Origin: Phycicoccus jejuensis
GTDB taxonomy: Bacteria; Actinomycetota; Actinomycetes; Actinomycetales; Dermatophilaceae
Assembly (NCBI RefSeq): GCF_000720925.1
Contig: NZ_JOEE01000004.1
Coordinates: 1 to 64,000, forward strand
Direction: 5' to 3'
DNA length: 64,000 nt
A program made the position numbers and the translations under genes. Under the pieces are notes generated by a model that did not search any database, was not told where the DNA came from, and saw only the letters and a list, made by a program, of their open reading frames with translations. Shown here piece after piece: positions 26,159 through 35,237 of this stretch (its first letter is position 1; each line of letters begins with the position of its first letter).

Positions 26159-26253
26159 CTCGCCTGCGTCAGCACAGTCACCGACCGGAGGCACCTTTCG
26201 TGTTCGTCCTCGACACCTCGACCCGTCCCCGGGCCCGGATAGGCTGGGAGGCG

Positions 26254-26886
26254 ATGAGCACCCCCCAGACACCGCTCGAGGAGACCTCGCAGGAGGTCGA
26301 CCTCGCGACCGAGACCCCGCAGGAGCGGCAGGCCCGCTTCGAGCGCGAGGCCATGCCCCTCATGGACCAGCTGTACGCCGCGGCCATGCGGACGACCCGC
26401 AACCCGGCCGATGCCGAGGACCTCCTCCAGGAGACCTACGCCAAGGCCTACGCCGCGTTCCACCAGTACCGTCCGGGCACCAACCTCAAGGCCTGGATGT
26501 ACCGCATCCTCACGAACACCTACATCAACACCTACCGCAAGAAGCAGCGCGAGCCCCAGCAGTCCGACGCCGCCGAGGTCGAGGACTACCAGCTGGCGCG
26601 GGCGGAGTCGCACACGTCCGCCGGCCTCAAGTCCGCCGAGGCCGCGGCGCTGGAGCACCTGCCCGACACGCAGGTGACCCGGGCGCTCCAGGAGCTCCCC
26701 GAGGACTTCCGGCTCGCCGTCTACCTCGCCGACGTCGAGGGCTTCGCGTACAAGGAGATCGCCGAGATCATGGGGACCCCGATCGGCACCGTCATGTCCC
26801 GCCTGCACCGCGGGCGTCGTCAGCTGCGCGCGCTGCTCACCGGCTACGCCCGGGACCGCGGCCTCGTCGGGGCGGAGGTGGAGTGA
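26254..26886 (+). CDS. sigR: ECF sigma factor of the thiol-oxidative stress response
   Basis: A 210-residue ECF sigma factor. Region 2 spans about 30-100 ([46 protein letters not shown]). Region 4 is at 150-200 ([40 protein letters not shown]). These match SigR of Streptomyces and SigH of mycobacteria, which transcribe thioredoxin, mycothiol and protease genes. Two starts are possible. ATG 26254 lies 8 nt behind TAGGCT (26240-26245). An in-frame GTG at 26200 has its own GGAGG and adds 18 residues. The second resembles the unstable long isoform made in Streptomyces from the induced promoter. The stop overlaps rsrA (TGATG). Confidence 0.93.
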   Translation: MSTPQTPLEETSQEVDLATETPQERQARFEREAMPLMDQLYAAAMRTTRNPADAEDLLQETYAKAYAAFHQYRPGTNLKAWMYRILTNTYINTYRKKQREPQQSDAAEVEDYQLARAESHTSAGLKSAEAAALEHLPDTQVTRALQELPEDFRLAVYLADVEGFAYKEIAEIMGTPIGTVMSRLHRGRRQLRALLTGYARDRGLVGAEVE

Positions 26887-27161
26887 TGGGACACCAGCAC
26901 GCCGACCACCAGGGGCACGCCGACTGCTCGGAGGTCCTCCACCACATCTACGAGTACCTCGACGGCGAGATGAGCCCCGAGGACGTCAAGCGGGTGGCGA
27001 CCCACCTCGCCGAGTGCCGCCCGTGCCTCGCCGAGCACGACCTCGACGCCGCGGTCAAGGCCGTCGTCAAGCGGTCGTGCACCGAGACCGAGACCCCCGC
27101 CGCGGTGCGGATGCAGGTGCTGCAGAGGCTCACCGTCGTCCGCGTCGAGCACGAGGACTGA
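26886..27161 (+). CDS. rsrA: Redox-sensing zinc anti-sigma factor
   Basis: A 91-residue anti-sigma factor of the ZAS group. The metal site is the H-x3-C-x2-C in THLAECRPCLAEH, assisted by upstream Cys14 and His residues (HADCSEVLHHIYEYLDGEM). On disulfide stress the cysteines oxidise, zinc is released and SigR is freed (known for RsrA). The His-rich start GHQHADHQGHADC is notable and might add metal binding. It is translated from ATG 26886, which overlaps the sigR stop, ensuring matched amounts. Confidence 0.92.
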   Translation: MGHQHADHQGHADCSEVLHHIYEYLDGEMSPEDVKRVATHLAECRPCLAEHDLDAAVKAVVKRSCTETETPAAVRMQVLQRLTVVRVEHED

Positions 27162-27174
27162 CCCCACCGGACAG

Positions 27175-27211
27175 CGAAGGGCCCGGAGTGCGACGCACTC
27201 CGGGCCCTTCG
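27175..27211. terminator. Bidirectional hairpin between rsrA and bL37
   Basis: An 18-base arm (27175-27192, containing GGGCCCGGAGTGCG) pairs perfectly with 27194-27211. It serves the convergent sigR-rsrA and bL37 transcripts. Confidence 0.75.
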
Positions 27212-27223
27212 TCGTCCGCGCGC

Positions 27224-27298
27224 TCAGGCGTTGGGCTTGCGGCCGTGGTTGGCCTTGTTGCCCTTGCGCGAGCGGCGCTTGCGGGCGCGCTTGCTCAT
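27224..27298 (-). CDS. Ribosomal protein bL37 (24 residues)
   Basis: A 24-residue, strongly basic protein beginning MSKRARKRRSRKGNKANHG and ending RKPNA, nearly identical in pattern to the small actinobacterial large-subunit protein bL37 described from mycobacterial ribosomes. The GAGGAG Shine-Dalgarno is 6-7 nt before ATG 27298. A longer frame begins at 27454 but has no matching family sequence. It is easily missed by gene finders. Confidence 0.85.
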   Translation of the reverse strand: MSKRARKRRSRKGNKANHGRKPNA

Positions 27299-27457
27299 GG
27301 TGACTCCTCGTCCGTGGGGTGCCCAGCGCGACGACACGCGCGGGCGATCTTGTCCGTTGCGATTGTCGCACACCACCGCCCGTGAAAGAATTCCGCTGTC
27401 TCGGCCGCCCCGGAGAGCCAGGGCCGGGACATCCACCCTCTGGAAGAAGGACACATC

Positions 27458-27595
27458 ATGCGCACGTTCCGTTCTCTCGCCGCTGCCGCGCTCCTCGCCG
27501 CTCTCGCCACGATCACCGTCTCGGGCACCGCGTCGGCCGCTCCCTCCGACGGCCCCCAGACCGTCTACGTCGGCAAGGCGTCCTGGACCTGGTGA
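27458..27595 (+). CDS. Putative secreted peptide precursor (45 residues)
   Basis: A short gene with ATG 27458 behind GGAAGAAGGA. Residues 1-27 form a classical Sec signal: MRTFRS, a hydrophobic AAAALLAALATITV core, and the cleavage site TASA before APSD. The predicted mature peptide is only 18 residues, APSDGPQTVYVGKASWTW, with an aromatic end. It lies 25 bases upstream of two membrane HD-domain genes on the same strand and could be co-transcribed with them. A signalling peptide or a small envelope peptide are both possible. I do not recognise the mature sequence. Confidence 0.6.
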   Translation: MRTFRSLAAAALLAALATITVSGTASAAPSDGPQTVYVGKASWTW

Positions 27596-27620
27596 CGTCG
27601 GTCACTCCCGAGACGGTTCG

Positions 27621-28874
27621 ATGAAGGACGCCGCCCGGGAGCGCTCTCCTCGCCGCATCGCGACGGCCGTGTTCATCACGGTCGTCGCGATGTTGGCGGT
27701 GGTGGTCGGTGTCTGGTCCTACACCGAGTTCGGCATCGGGGAGCCCGCGGCCGTCCTCGTCTTCGTCCTCTTCGCGGTCCTGCACGTCATCCTCCCGGAC
27801 GCCGTCGTGGAGGGCCGGGTCAGGGTGTCCCTCTCGGGCGTCATCCTGCTCGCAGGTCAGGCCGTCGTCGGCCCCGCGGGTGTCGCGATCGTGGGTCTGG
27901 CCGTCGGCGCCCCCCAGGGGCGTCACGTCCCCTTGCGCAACCGGGTCTACAACGCCGCCCAGTGCTCCCTGCACGGCGCGGCCGGAGGGATCGCCTTCCT
28001 CCTCGTCGGGGGCACGACCGACCCCGCACGGCTGCAGGACGTGGGCGACATCGTGGTGCACCTGGCGCTCCCGCTCCTCGTGGCCGACGTGGCCCAGGCG
28101 CTGACCAACCTCGTCGCCATCGTCGCGGTGCTCCGCGTGGCGGAGGGAGTGCCGATGCGCCCGCAGGCCCTGACGATGCTGCGCGGCACCGGCTTCGCCT
28201 ACATCGCCCACGGTGTCATCGCGTTCATCATGGTCGTGCTGTGGACCCTCGGGGACCTCGGCCCGTACGCCGCCGTCATCGTCCTCGTGCCGCTCATCGT
28301 CGCCCAGTGGGTCTACCGCCAGCGGGCCGAGGAGCTCACCGGCCAACAACGAGCTCTCGAGGTGCTCGTCGCCGCCCTCGAGGCGAAGGCCCCCCGCCTC
28401 GCCGGGCACAGCGCCCGGGTCGCGGAGCTCAGCGCGCACATGGCCGAGCACCTCGGGCTCGGCCCCCAGCAGGTCGCCGAGACCCGGGTGGCCGGCATGC
28501 TCCACGACCTCGGCCAGACGAGCCTGCCGACCCGGACCGCGCGCAGCATCGACCTGACCGACGAGGCAGCGGTGCTGGACTACCCGGCACGGGGAGCGGA
28601 GATCCTCCACGACCTCAGCTTCCTCGACGGGGCGCTCGACCCCATCCGGCGCCACCGGGAGGCGCTCGGCACCGACCGGCAGCTGTCGCTCCCCGCGCGC
28701 ATCGTGGGCGTGGCCGACAGCTTCGACCTGCTGACCTCCGTCGGGCCACCGGACGGGCACCTGCTGGCCCCGACGCAGGCCAGGGAGCTGCTCGCCCGGC
28801 GGACGCCCGACGGCGAGATTCTCCGGGCCCTGGACCACGCGCTGATGCGGAGCGGTCAGTCGGTGCGGCGATGA
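27621..28874 (+). CDS. Membrane-anchored HD-domain phosphohydrolase-like protein 1
   Basis: A 417-residue protein with about eight hydrophobic segments in residues 15-230 and a cytoplasmic HD domain in the last 170 residues. Metal-binding residues appear in GHSARVAEL, MLHDLGQTSLP and RRHREALG. The fold resembles HD-GYP c-di-GMP phosphodiesterases, but the GYP triad is absent (REALGTDRQLSLPARIVGVADSFD). Activity on cyclic dinucleotides is therefore uncertain. It overlaps the next HD gene (ATGA). The ribosome-binding site is weak. Confidence 0.75.
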   Translation: MKDAARERSPRRIATAVFITVVAMLAVVVGVWSYTEFGIGEPAAVLVFVLFAVLHVILPDAVVEGRVRVSLSGVILLAGQAVVGPAGVAIVGLAVGAPQGRHVPLRNRVYNAAQCSLHGAAGGIAFLLVGGTTDPARLQDVGDIVVHLALPLLVADVAQALTNLVAIVAVLRVAEGVPMRPQALTMLRGTGFAYIAHGVIAFIMVVLWTLGDLGPYAAVIVLVPLIVAQWVYRQRAEELTGQQRALEVLVAALEAKAPRLAGHSARVAELSAHMAEHLGLGPQQVAETRVAGMLHDLGQTSLPTRTARSIDLTDEAAVLDYPARGAEILHDLSFLDGALDPIRRHREALGTDRQLSLPARIVGVADSFDLLTSVGPPDGHLLAPTQARELLARRTPDGEILRALDHALMRSGQSVRR

Positions 28875-30196
28875 GGCCGATGATCCGTCGGCCCCAGGGG
28901 GTCGCGCGCTCGGTCGTCCTCCTGCTCGGGGCCCTCGCGGTCCTGCGCGGGCTCCTCGCCGCCGGGTGGGAGCTGCCGACGCTGCTCACGACCCACGGCG
29001 ACACGCTGCTCGTCGTCGTCGCGTGCGTCGCGCTCGGCGAGCTGGCCCGGATCAGGATGCCGAGCGGCCGTGAGACCGCGCCGCTGTCGTCCGCCGCGGC
29101 CCTCAGCGCGGTCTTCCTCGGGCCGGTGTTCGGTGAGCCACGCTTCGACGTCCAGGCCGGGCTCGTCGTCCTCGTCGTCGCCGCGGGGCTGCTGCTCGCC
29201 GCCGGCTACCGGGCGCTGCGTCACCGGCCGGCGGGCGCCCCGGTGCTCGCCGCCCGCGTCGTCGGGGTGGCGGTCGCCGCGCTCGTCACCCGTGACTGGG
29301 GGGCGCCGACGCTCTGGCAGACCCAGGTCGACCCGACGGTGCCGCGCGCCGCGGTGGCCCTCGGGATGGTGCTCGTCGCGACGGTCGGGCTGCTGACCGA
29401 GATCGTCCTCGTGGCGGCCGTGCGCGCCGAGCGCCAGCGGACCCCGTGGTCCGCGGCCGTGCGCGACGAGGTGGGCGAGGCTGCCCCGCTCACGGTGGCG
29501 GTCGTCGTCACCGGACCCATGGTCGCCCTCATGGCCCCGGTCCTCGGGCTGCTGTCGCTGCCGCTGGCGCTCTTCCCGCTCGCGATGGCCTACACCGCGG
29601 TGCGGCAGTACATCCGCAACCGCGCCACGAACCGCCAGCTCATCGCCACGTTGTCGCACCTCACCGAGCACGGCGGCTACACCCCGGTCCACCACGCCGA
29701 GCGCGTGGCCCAGCTGTCGCTCCGGATCGGACGCGTCCTCGGCCTGTCGGAACGGACGCTGCGCGACCTCGAGTACGCGGCCCTCCTGCACGACCTGGGG
29801 CAGATCTCCCTGCTGGACCCCATCCCGGACGGCGCCACGGTGCTCGCGGCGCCCGCCGACCAGCGCTCCATCGCGGCCGAGGGCGGTCGCATCATCCGCC
29901 GCGCCGAGATCTTCGAGGACGTCGCCGACTACGTCGAGGACCAGACCGTTCCGTACCGCATGGTCCGCGAGCTCGGCGAGGACGTCCCGATGGCGAGCCG
30001 GATCATCAAGTGCGCCAACGCCTACGACGACCTGACCGGTGGCTCGGCCGACCCCGCGCTCGTCGAGGCGGCGATCGAGCGGATCCACCTCGGCCTCGGC
30101 TACGAGTACGACCCCGACGTCGTCGACGCCCTGACCCGCATCGTCGAGGACGGGGCCGTGGGGCGCGTCGGCGAGCAGCGCGCGGGCGCCCGGTAG
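28871..30196 (+). CDS. Membrane-anchored HD-domain phosphohydrolase-like protein 2
   Basis: A 441-residue sister of the preceding protein: a hydrophobic N-terminal half (about seven segments up to residue 245), then an HD domain with VHHAERVAQLSLRIG and LLHDLGQISLLDP. AEGGRIIRRAEIFEDVADYVEDQ and ASRIIKCANAYDDLTGGS follow. It also lacks GYP. The ADYVEDQ stretch replaces the usual second His-rich motif, so the pair may have diverged in substrate or be partly regulatory. Tandem duplication with coupled translation suggests a heteromeric membrane sensor. Confidence 0.75.
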   Translation: MRPMIRRPQGVARSVVLLLGALAVLRGLLAAGWELPTLLTTHGDTLLVVVACVALGELARIRMPSGRETAPLSSAAALSAVFLGPVFGEPRFDVQAGLVVLVVAAGLLLAAGYRALRHRPAGAPVLAARVVGVAVAALVTRDWGAPTLWQTQVDPTVPRAAVALGMVLVATVGLLTEIVLVAAVRAERQRTPWSAAVRDEVGEAAPLTVAVVVTGPMVALMAPVLGLLSLPLALFPLAMAYTAVRQYIRNRATNRQLIATLSHLTEHGGYTPVHHAERVAQLSLRIGRVLGLSERTLRDLEYAALLHDLGQISLLDPIPDGATVLAAPADQRSIAAEGGRIIRRAEIFEDVADYVEDQTVPYRMVRELGEDVPMASRIIKCANAYDDLTGGSADPALVEAAIERIHLGLGYEYDPDVVDALTRIVEDGAVGRVGEQRAGAR

Positions 30197-30245
30197 AGTC
30201 GAGCGACCTGCCGGCCCGTCCGGCCGCCCCGACCCGAAGGACCCC

Positions 30246-31400
30246 GTGGACCGCCTCACGCCTGTCGTCTTCAACGACGCGTGGGGATCCCACGTCGCCA
30301 TCGCGAGCCTCCAGGGCCGCTCGATCCCGACCGCCCTGCCGGAGTCAGAGCTGTGGATGGGGGCCCACGAGAGCGGGCCCGCCGGCACCGACCGTCCGGG
30401 CGCCCCGGACCTCGCGGCGGTCGTCGCGAGCGACCCGGTCGGCGAGCTCGGAGCGGCCTGCGTCGAGCGCCACGGCGAGCGGCTGCCGTTCCTCCTCAAG
30501 GTGCTCGCCCCGGGGCGGGCCATCTCGATCCAGGTCCACCCGAGCGCCGCGCAGGCCGGTGAGCTGCGGGCGCTGACCGGCGACAGCGTCTACGTCGACG
30601 ACTCGGCCAAGCCCGAGCTGCTCCTCGCGGTGGCCCCCTTCGAGGTGTTCGTCGGGATGCGCGAGCCGGACGAGGTCGCCGAGATCGCCCGCCGGCTCGC
30701 GGTGCCCGCCTTCACGCGCGCCGTCGAGGCGGCGCGGGGCGCCGAGGACCCCTGCCACGCGGTGCTGGCGAACGTCCTCGCGACGCCGCCGGTCGAGGTG
30801 CCGGGGCTGACCCGCGAGGTCGTCGCGGCGTGCCTGCGGATGTCCGAGGGCGAGGACGAGATCGCCGGCGCGGCCGCCGCCGTCGTCGCCCGGGCGGAGG
30901 AGCACCCCGACGACATCGGGCTCGTCGTCCTGCTCCTCATGCACCACCGCGTGCTGCGGCCGGGGGAGTTCATCGACGTCGCGGCCGGGGTCCTGCACTC
31001 GTACGTGCACGGCCTGGGCATCGAGGTCCTCGCCAACTCCGACAACGTGGTGCGCGCGGGTCTCACCTCGAAGGAGGTCAACGTCCCCGAGCTCCTGCGG
31101 ATCGTCGACCCGCGCGCCGACGGCGTCGCGGGCCGCGGCGTCCGGCTGGCCGACGGTGTCGAGGTGTACCCCGGGGCGTCCGACCGCTTCCTCCTACACA
31201 GGGTGCAGCCCGGGCGCCGGCTGCCGGGGGAGGCGGGCCCGCGGCTCGTCTTCTGCCTGCGCGGGCGGGTGACCCTGCGCTCGGCCACCGGGGAGGTCGA
31301 GCTCTCCGACACCGGCTCCGCGTTCCTGCCCGACCGCGAGGGCCCGGTCGACCTCGAGGGCTCCGGCGAGGTCTACGTCGTCACCGTCCCCGGCCTCTGA
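30246..31400 (+). CDS. manA: Mannose-6-phosphate isomerase, class I
   Basis: A 384-residue zinc isomerase that interconverts fructose 6-phosphate and mannose 6-phosphate, feeding GDP-mannose and glycan synthesis. Zinc ligands are in ISIQVHPSAAQA (Gln, His), DSAKPELLLAV (Glu) and AGVLHSYVHGLGIEVLANSD (His). The catalytic Arg region is VVRAGLTSKEVNVPELL. GTG 30246 has AAGGA 5 nt upstream. TAGAGT about 50 bases upstream may be its -10. A strong hairpin follows. Confidence 0.92.
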   Translation: MDRLTPVVFNDAWGSHVAIASLQGRSIPTALPESELWMGAHESGPAGTDRPGAPDLAAVVASDPVGELGAACVERHGERLPFLLKVLAPGRAISIQVHPSAAQAGELRALTGDSVYVDDSAKPELLLAVAPFEVFVGMREPDEVAEIARRLAVPAFTRAVEAARGAEDPCHAVLANVLATPPVEVPGLTREVVAACLRMSEGEDEIAGAAAAVVARAEEHPDDIGLVVLLLMHHRVLRPGEFIDVAAGVLHSYVHGLGIEVLANSDNVVRAGLTSKEVNVPELLRIVDPRADGVAGRGVRLADGVEVYPGASDRFLLHRVQPGRRLPGEAGPRLVFCLRGRVTLRSATGEVELSDTGSAFLPDREGPVDLEGSGEVYVVTVPGL

Positions 31401-31421
31401 GCTCGGGCACCTCGGACACGA

Positions 31422-31457
31422 CGACGGCGGGCGCCCCCGAGGGGACACCCGCCGTCG
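31422..31457. terminator. Hairpin between convergent manA and sodN
   Basis: CGACGGCGGG (31422-31431) pairs with CCCGCCGTCG (31448-31457), with an inner CCCC/GGGG step. Confidence 0.7.
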
Positions 31458-31473
31458 GACTCGAGCCGGTGGC

Positions 31474-31869
31474 TCAGGCCTTCTTGGTCTCGGCGAAGAT
31501 CGTCGCGATCTCGTCGATCTTGGCGAGCAGCTCGTCGGCCTTGGCCGCGTCGAGCTCGCCCTTGGTGCCGGAGGCGCCGGCGAGCTTCGTGGCCTCGTTG
31601 AACAGGGTGTGCAGCTGCGGGTACTTCTCGAAGTGCGGCGCCTTGAAGTAGTCGGTCCACAGCACCCACAGGTGGTGCTTGACGAGCTCCGAGCGCTGCT
31701 CCTTGATGAGGATGGCGCGGGTGCGGAAGTCGGGGTCGTCGTTGTCGGCGACCTTGGCGATGATCGCCTTGATCGACTCCGCCTCGATGCGGGCCTGGGC
31801 GGGGTCGTAGACGCCGCACGGGAGGTCGCAGTGGGCCGAGACCTCGGTGACGCGGAACAGGGACAGCAT
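31474..31869 (-). CDS. sodN: Nickel superoxide dismutase precursor
   Basis: A 131-residue NiSOD precursor. A 12-residue leader (MLSLFRVTEVSA) must be removed to expose the nickel-hook N-terminus HCDLPCGVYDP, whose His1, Cys2 and Cys6 bind nickel. The remainder is the four-helix bundle ending at the FAETKKA tail. ATG 31869 is chosen over GTG 31878 because AGGAG stands 8 nt before it. TAGGTT near 31912-31917 on the minus strand may be its own -10. It follows sodX, its presumed processing protease. Confidence 0.95.
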   Translation of the reverse strand: MLSLFRVTEVSAHCDLPCGVYDPAQARIEAESIKAIIAKVADNDDPDFRTRAILIKEQRSELVKHHLWVLWTDYFKAPHFEKYPQLHTLFNEATKLAGASGTKGELDAAKADELLAKIDEIATIFAETKKA

Positions 31870-31915
31870 GTGGGTCACTCCTACTCAGATGGGGGGACGC
31901 GCGGTCGTCCTCAAC

Positions 31916-32229
31916 CTACCCCAGCGGACGCCACACCAACCCGGCGACCACCGCGAGGACGTCGGCCTCGGCGAGGGAGCCGACGTCGAAGGACGTGACC
32001 CCCTCGGCCGGGTTGTCCGAGTCCACCCACCAGCGCTCGGGCGCGTCCGGGTCGCGCCCGGTCAGCCGCTTGACCGCGAGCGGTCGCGGGCGGCCCGCGG
32101 CGTCCGGTGGCAGGCGCACCACGTGGGCCCGTCCGGCGCGCGGGCGCAGCCCGCGGAGCACGAGCAGCACGTCGCCCTCGCGGTAGGTGGGGAGCATCGA
32201 GCGCCCGCGGACGCGGACGAGCGCCGGCC

Positions 32230-32233
<4 letters not shown>
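31916..32233 (-). CDS. sodX: Nickel-type superoxide dismutase maturation protease
   Basis: A 105-residue signal-peptidase-like protein (S24/S26 fold) without a membrane anchor. Ser12 in [14 protein letters not shown] and Lys55 in [10 protein letters not shown] form the Ser/Lys dyad. Such proteases sit beside sodN and are thought to remove its leader. GTG 32233 overlaps the stop of the upstream ABC ATPase (GTGA), so the protease is made as part of the amino-acid transporter operon while sodN probably has an additional promoter. Confidence 0.88.
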
Positions 32234-33089
<856 letters not shown>

Positions 33090-33090
<1 letters not shown>

Positions 33091-34004
33091 CAGTGGTCGG
33101 CTCCGATCTCGGTGAGCTTCTGCTTCGTGGCCTTCGGCGTCGGGCCGTAGCCACGGCCGAAGTACCGCTCCAACCAGGACTGCCCGAGCATGAGGATGGT
33201 GCAGACGATGAGGTACCAGAGGGTCGCCGCCATGAGGCCGGGCATGATCTTGAAGGCGCGCGAGCCGAAGAAGGTCGCCTGGTAGTACAGCTCGATGGTG
33301 ATGTTGGCGGCGATGAACAGCGAGGTGTCCTTGACCATCGCGATCGTCTCGTTGCCGGTCGGCGGCACGATGACGCGCATGGCCTGGGGGAGGACGATGC
33401 GGCGCATCGTCTTGCCGGGGGCCATCCCGAGCGCCTGGGCGGCCTCGGCCTGCCCCCGGTCGACCGACAGGATGCCGGCGCGCGCGATCTCGGCCATGTA
33501 GGCGGCCTCCGAGAGGCCGAGCGCGATGCCGCCGATGAGGACGGTGCTCGACCACGCGCTGTAGTCGATCGTCGCGAAGTGGATGCTGGAGAACGGGATC
33601 CCGACGTCGAACTTGTTGAGGTAGAGGTACCCGAAGCCGACGGCGAAGAGCGAGAGCAGGACGTAGCGCGGGATGGCCCGGAAGAACCACGTGTAGACGA
33701 AGGACACACCGCGCAGGACGGGGTTCTCGGACATCCGCATGATGGCCAGCACGACGCCGAGGACGACGCCGATCGCCATCGCGATGACCGTGCCGAGGAT
33801 GGTCCCCATCCACAGGCCGTTGATCACCGACTTCTGCTGCATGATCTGGAACGTGTAGGCCCAGTCCCAGCGCTCGTTCGTGACGAACGAGTTGACGAGC
33901 ATCGCGACGAGGACCCCGATGACGGCGACCGCGACCCAGCGTCCGGGGTGCCGGACCGGCCGGGCGTCGATCGCGCCCGGCCGGTCGGCGGTGGTGTCGG
34001 TCAT
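33090..34004 (-). CDS. Polar amino-acid ABC transporter permease
   Basis: A 304-residue His/Glu/Gln/Arg-type permease. After a short polar N-terminus comes a first helix ([15 protein letters not shown]), then the family core [38 protein letters not shown] contains an arginine where many relatives have GTPLLVQ. The EAA loop is [33 protein letters not shown] single permease gene implies a homodimeric channel. ATG 34004 is preceded by the binding-protein stop at 2 bases distance. Confidence 0.9.
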
Positions 34005-34006
34005 GG

Positions 34007-34927
34007 TCAGCCGACGGAGGGGTTGACCGCGAAGTCGCTGATCGCGCCACCCTCGGTCTTCCACTTGGCGAGGATCTCCTGGTAGGTGCCGTCGGCCTCG
34101 AGCTGCTTGAGCGCCTCGACGATGGCGTCGCCGAACTCGGTCTGGTCCTTCGGCAGGACGTAGCCGTAGGGGGCGGAGTCGTACTGGTCGCCGAGGAGCT
34201 CGAGGGTGCCGCCGGTGGAGTCGACCGCCGCGATGGCCGGGGGCAGGTCGACGAGCATCGCATCGGCCTTGCCGGACTGCACCATGGCCGTGACCTTCGC
34301 CTGGTCGCCGTCGACGAGGGCGTTGATGGCGGGCTTGCCGGCGTCGGTGCACGCCTTGTCACGGGCGGGCAGGTCGGTGTCGGCCTGGACCGTGCCCTTC
34401 TGGACCGCGATGTTGAGGCCGCACGCGTCGGCCGGGTCGACCTTCTTCGGGTTGCCCTTCTGGGTGACCCACTGGGTGCCGGCCTTGAAGTAGCTGACCA
34501 TCGTCGCCTGCTGCTCGCGCTCGGCGTTGACCGTGAAGCTCGAGACGCCCACGTCGTACTTGCCGCTCTGGACCCCGAGGATGATCGAGTCGAACGCCGA
34601 GGGCTGCCACTCGGTCTTGACGCCGAACTTCGCCATCACGGCGTCGAAGAGGTCGACGTCCATGCCGATGACCGTCTGGCCGTCGGAGTCGAGGTACTCG
34701 TTCGGCTGGTAGGTGGCGTCGGTGCCGATGACGACCTTGCCGGCGCTCTTGATCTTCTCCGGGAGCTTGGCGGCCAGGGCCGCGTCGACGCTCGGCGCGG
34801 GGGCCGAGGAGCCGGCCGGCGCCGAGGTGGTGCTGCCGCCCGTCGAGAGCGAGTCGGAGCCACAGGCCGAGAGGGCGAGGGCGGTCGTGGCGAGAGCGGC
34901 GACGGCGATCGCACGGGTGCGGAGCAT
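34007..34927 (-). CDS. Polar amino-acid ABC transporter substrate-binding lipoprotein
   Basis: A 306-residue family-3 binding protein. The lipoprotein signal ends in LALSAC, and a 25-residue Ser/Ala/Pro linker precedes the domain. [40 protein letters not shown] and [18 protein letters not shown] are typical of amino-acid binders. A conserved cysteine pair ([15 protein letters not shown]) probably forms a disulfide. AAAGGA lies 6 nt before ATG 34927. Substrate specificity cannot be read directly. Confidence 0.9.
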   Translation of the reverse strand: MLRTRAIAVAALATTALALSACGSDSLSTGGSTTSAPAGSSAPAPSVDAALAAKLPEKIKSAGKVVIGTDATYQPNEYLDSDGQTVIGMDVDLFDAVMAKFGVKTEWQPSAFDSIILGVQSGKYDVGVSSFTVNAEREQQATMVSYFKAGTQWVTQKGNPKKVDPADACGLNIAVQKGTVQADTDLPARDKACTDAGKPAINALVDGDQAKVTAMVQSGKADAMLVDLPPAIAAVDSTGGTLELLGDQYDSAPYGYVLPKDQTEFGDAIVEALKQLEADGTYQEILAKWKTEGGAISDFAVNPSVG

Positions 34928-35006
34928 GCTGGTCCTTTCACGGGTGCCGGACCCCGGGTGGGCGCCCGACCGAGAGGGTGTGCAGGTGATCCTGCCACCG
35001 GAGCGT

Positions 35007-35073
35007 GCGACGTGCGTCACGCCCGGGTAACTATCCGGGCGTGTCCGCGGGCCCGCACCGCGACGTGCGTCAC
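35007..35073. promoter_or_regulatory. Paired 14-bp direct repeat, possible operator
   Basis: GCGACGTGCGTCAC occurs at 35007-35020 and 35060-35073, 53 bp apart, which is five helical turns. Between them CGCCCGG (35020-35026) and CCGGGCG (35035-35041) form an inverted repeat. The site lies in the 310-bp divergent region between the amino-acid transporter and malic enzyme genes and may bind a shared regulator. Confidence 0.5.
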
Positions 35074-35237
35074 ACGCGGAGGCCTCGGCCGCCGCGGGCC
35101 CCTGTGCCATGATGAGGACCTTCCGGTGGACACCCCCGCCGCGCGACACCCGCAGACGCACCCATCCCTGCGGGCCGCAGCACCCCCTCCCGCACGCTGT
35201 CCGCTCGCGTGCCCCCCTCCCTCTCCGAGGAGCCATC

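Noticed and set aside
27224..27454. 76-residue minus-strand protein starting at 27454
   Set aside because: Only the last 24 residues match a known protein (bL37), and the Shine-Dalgarno stands directly before that internal ATG.
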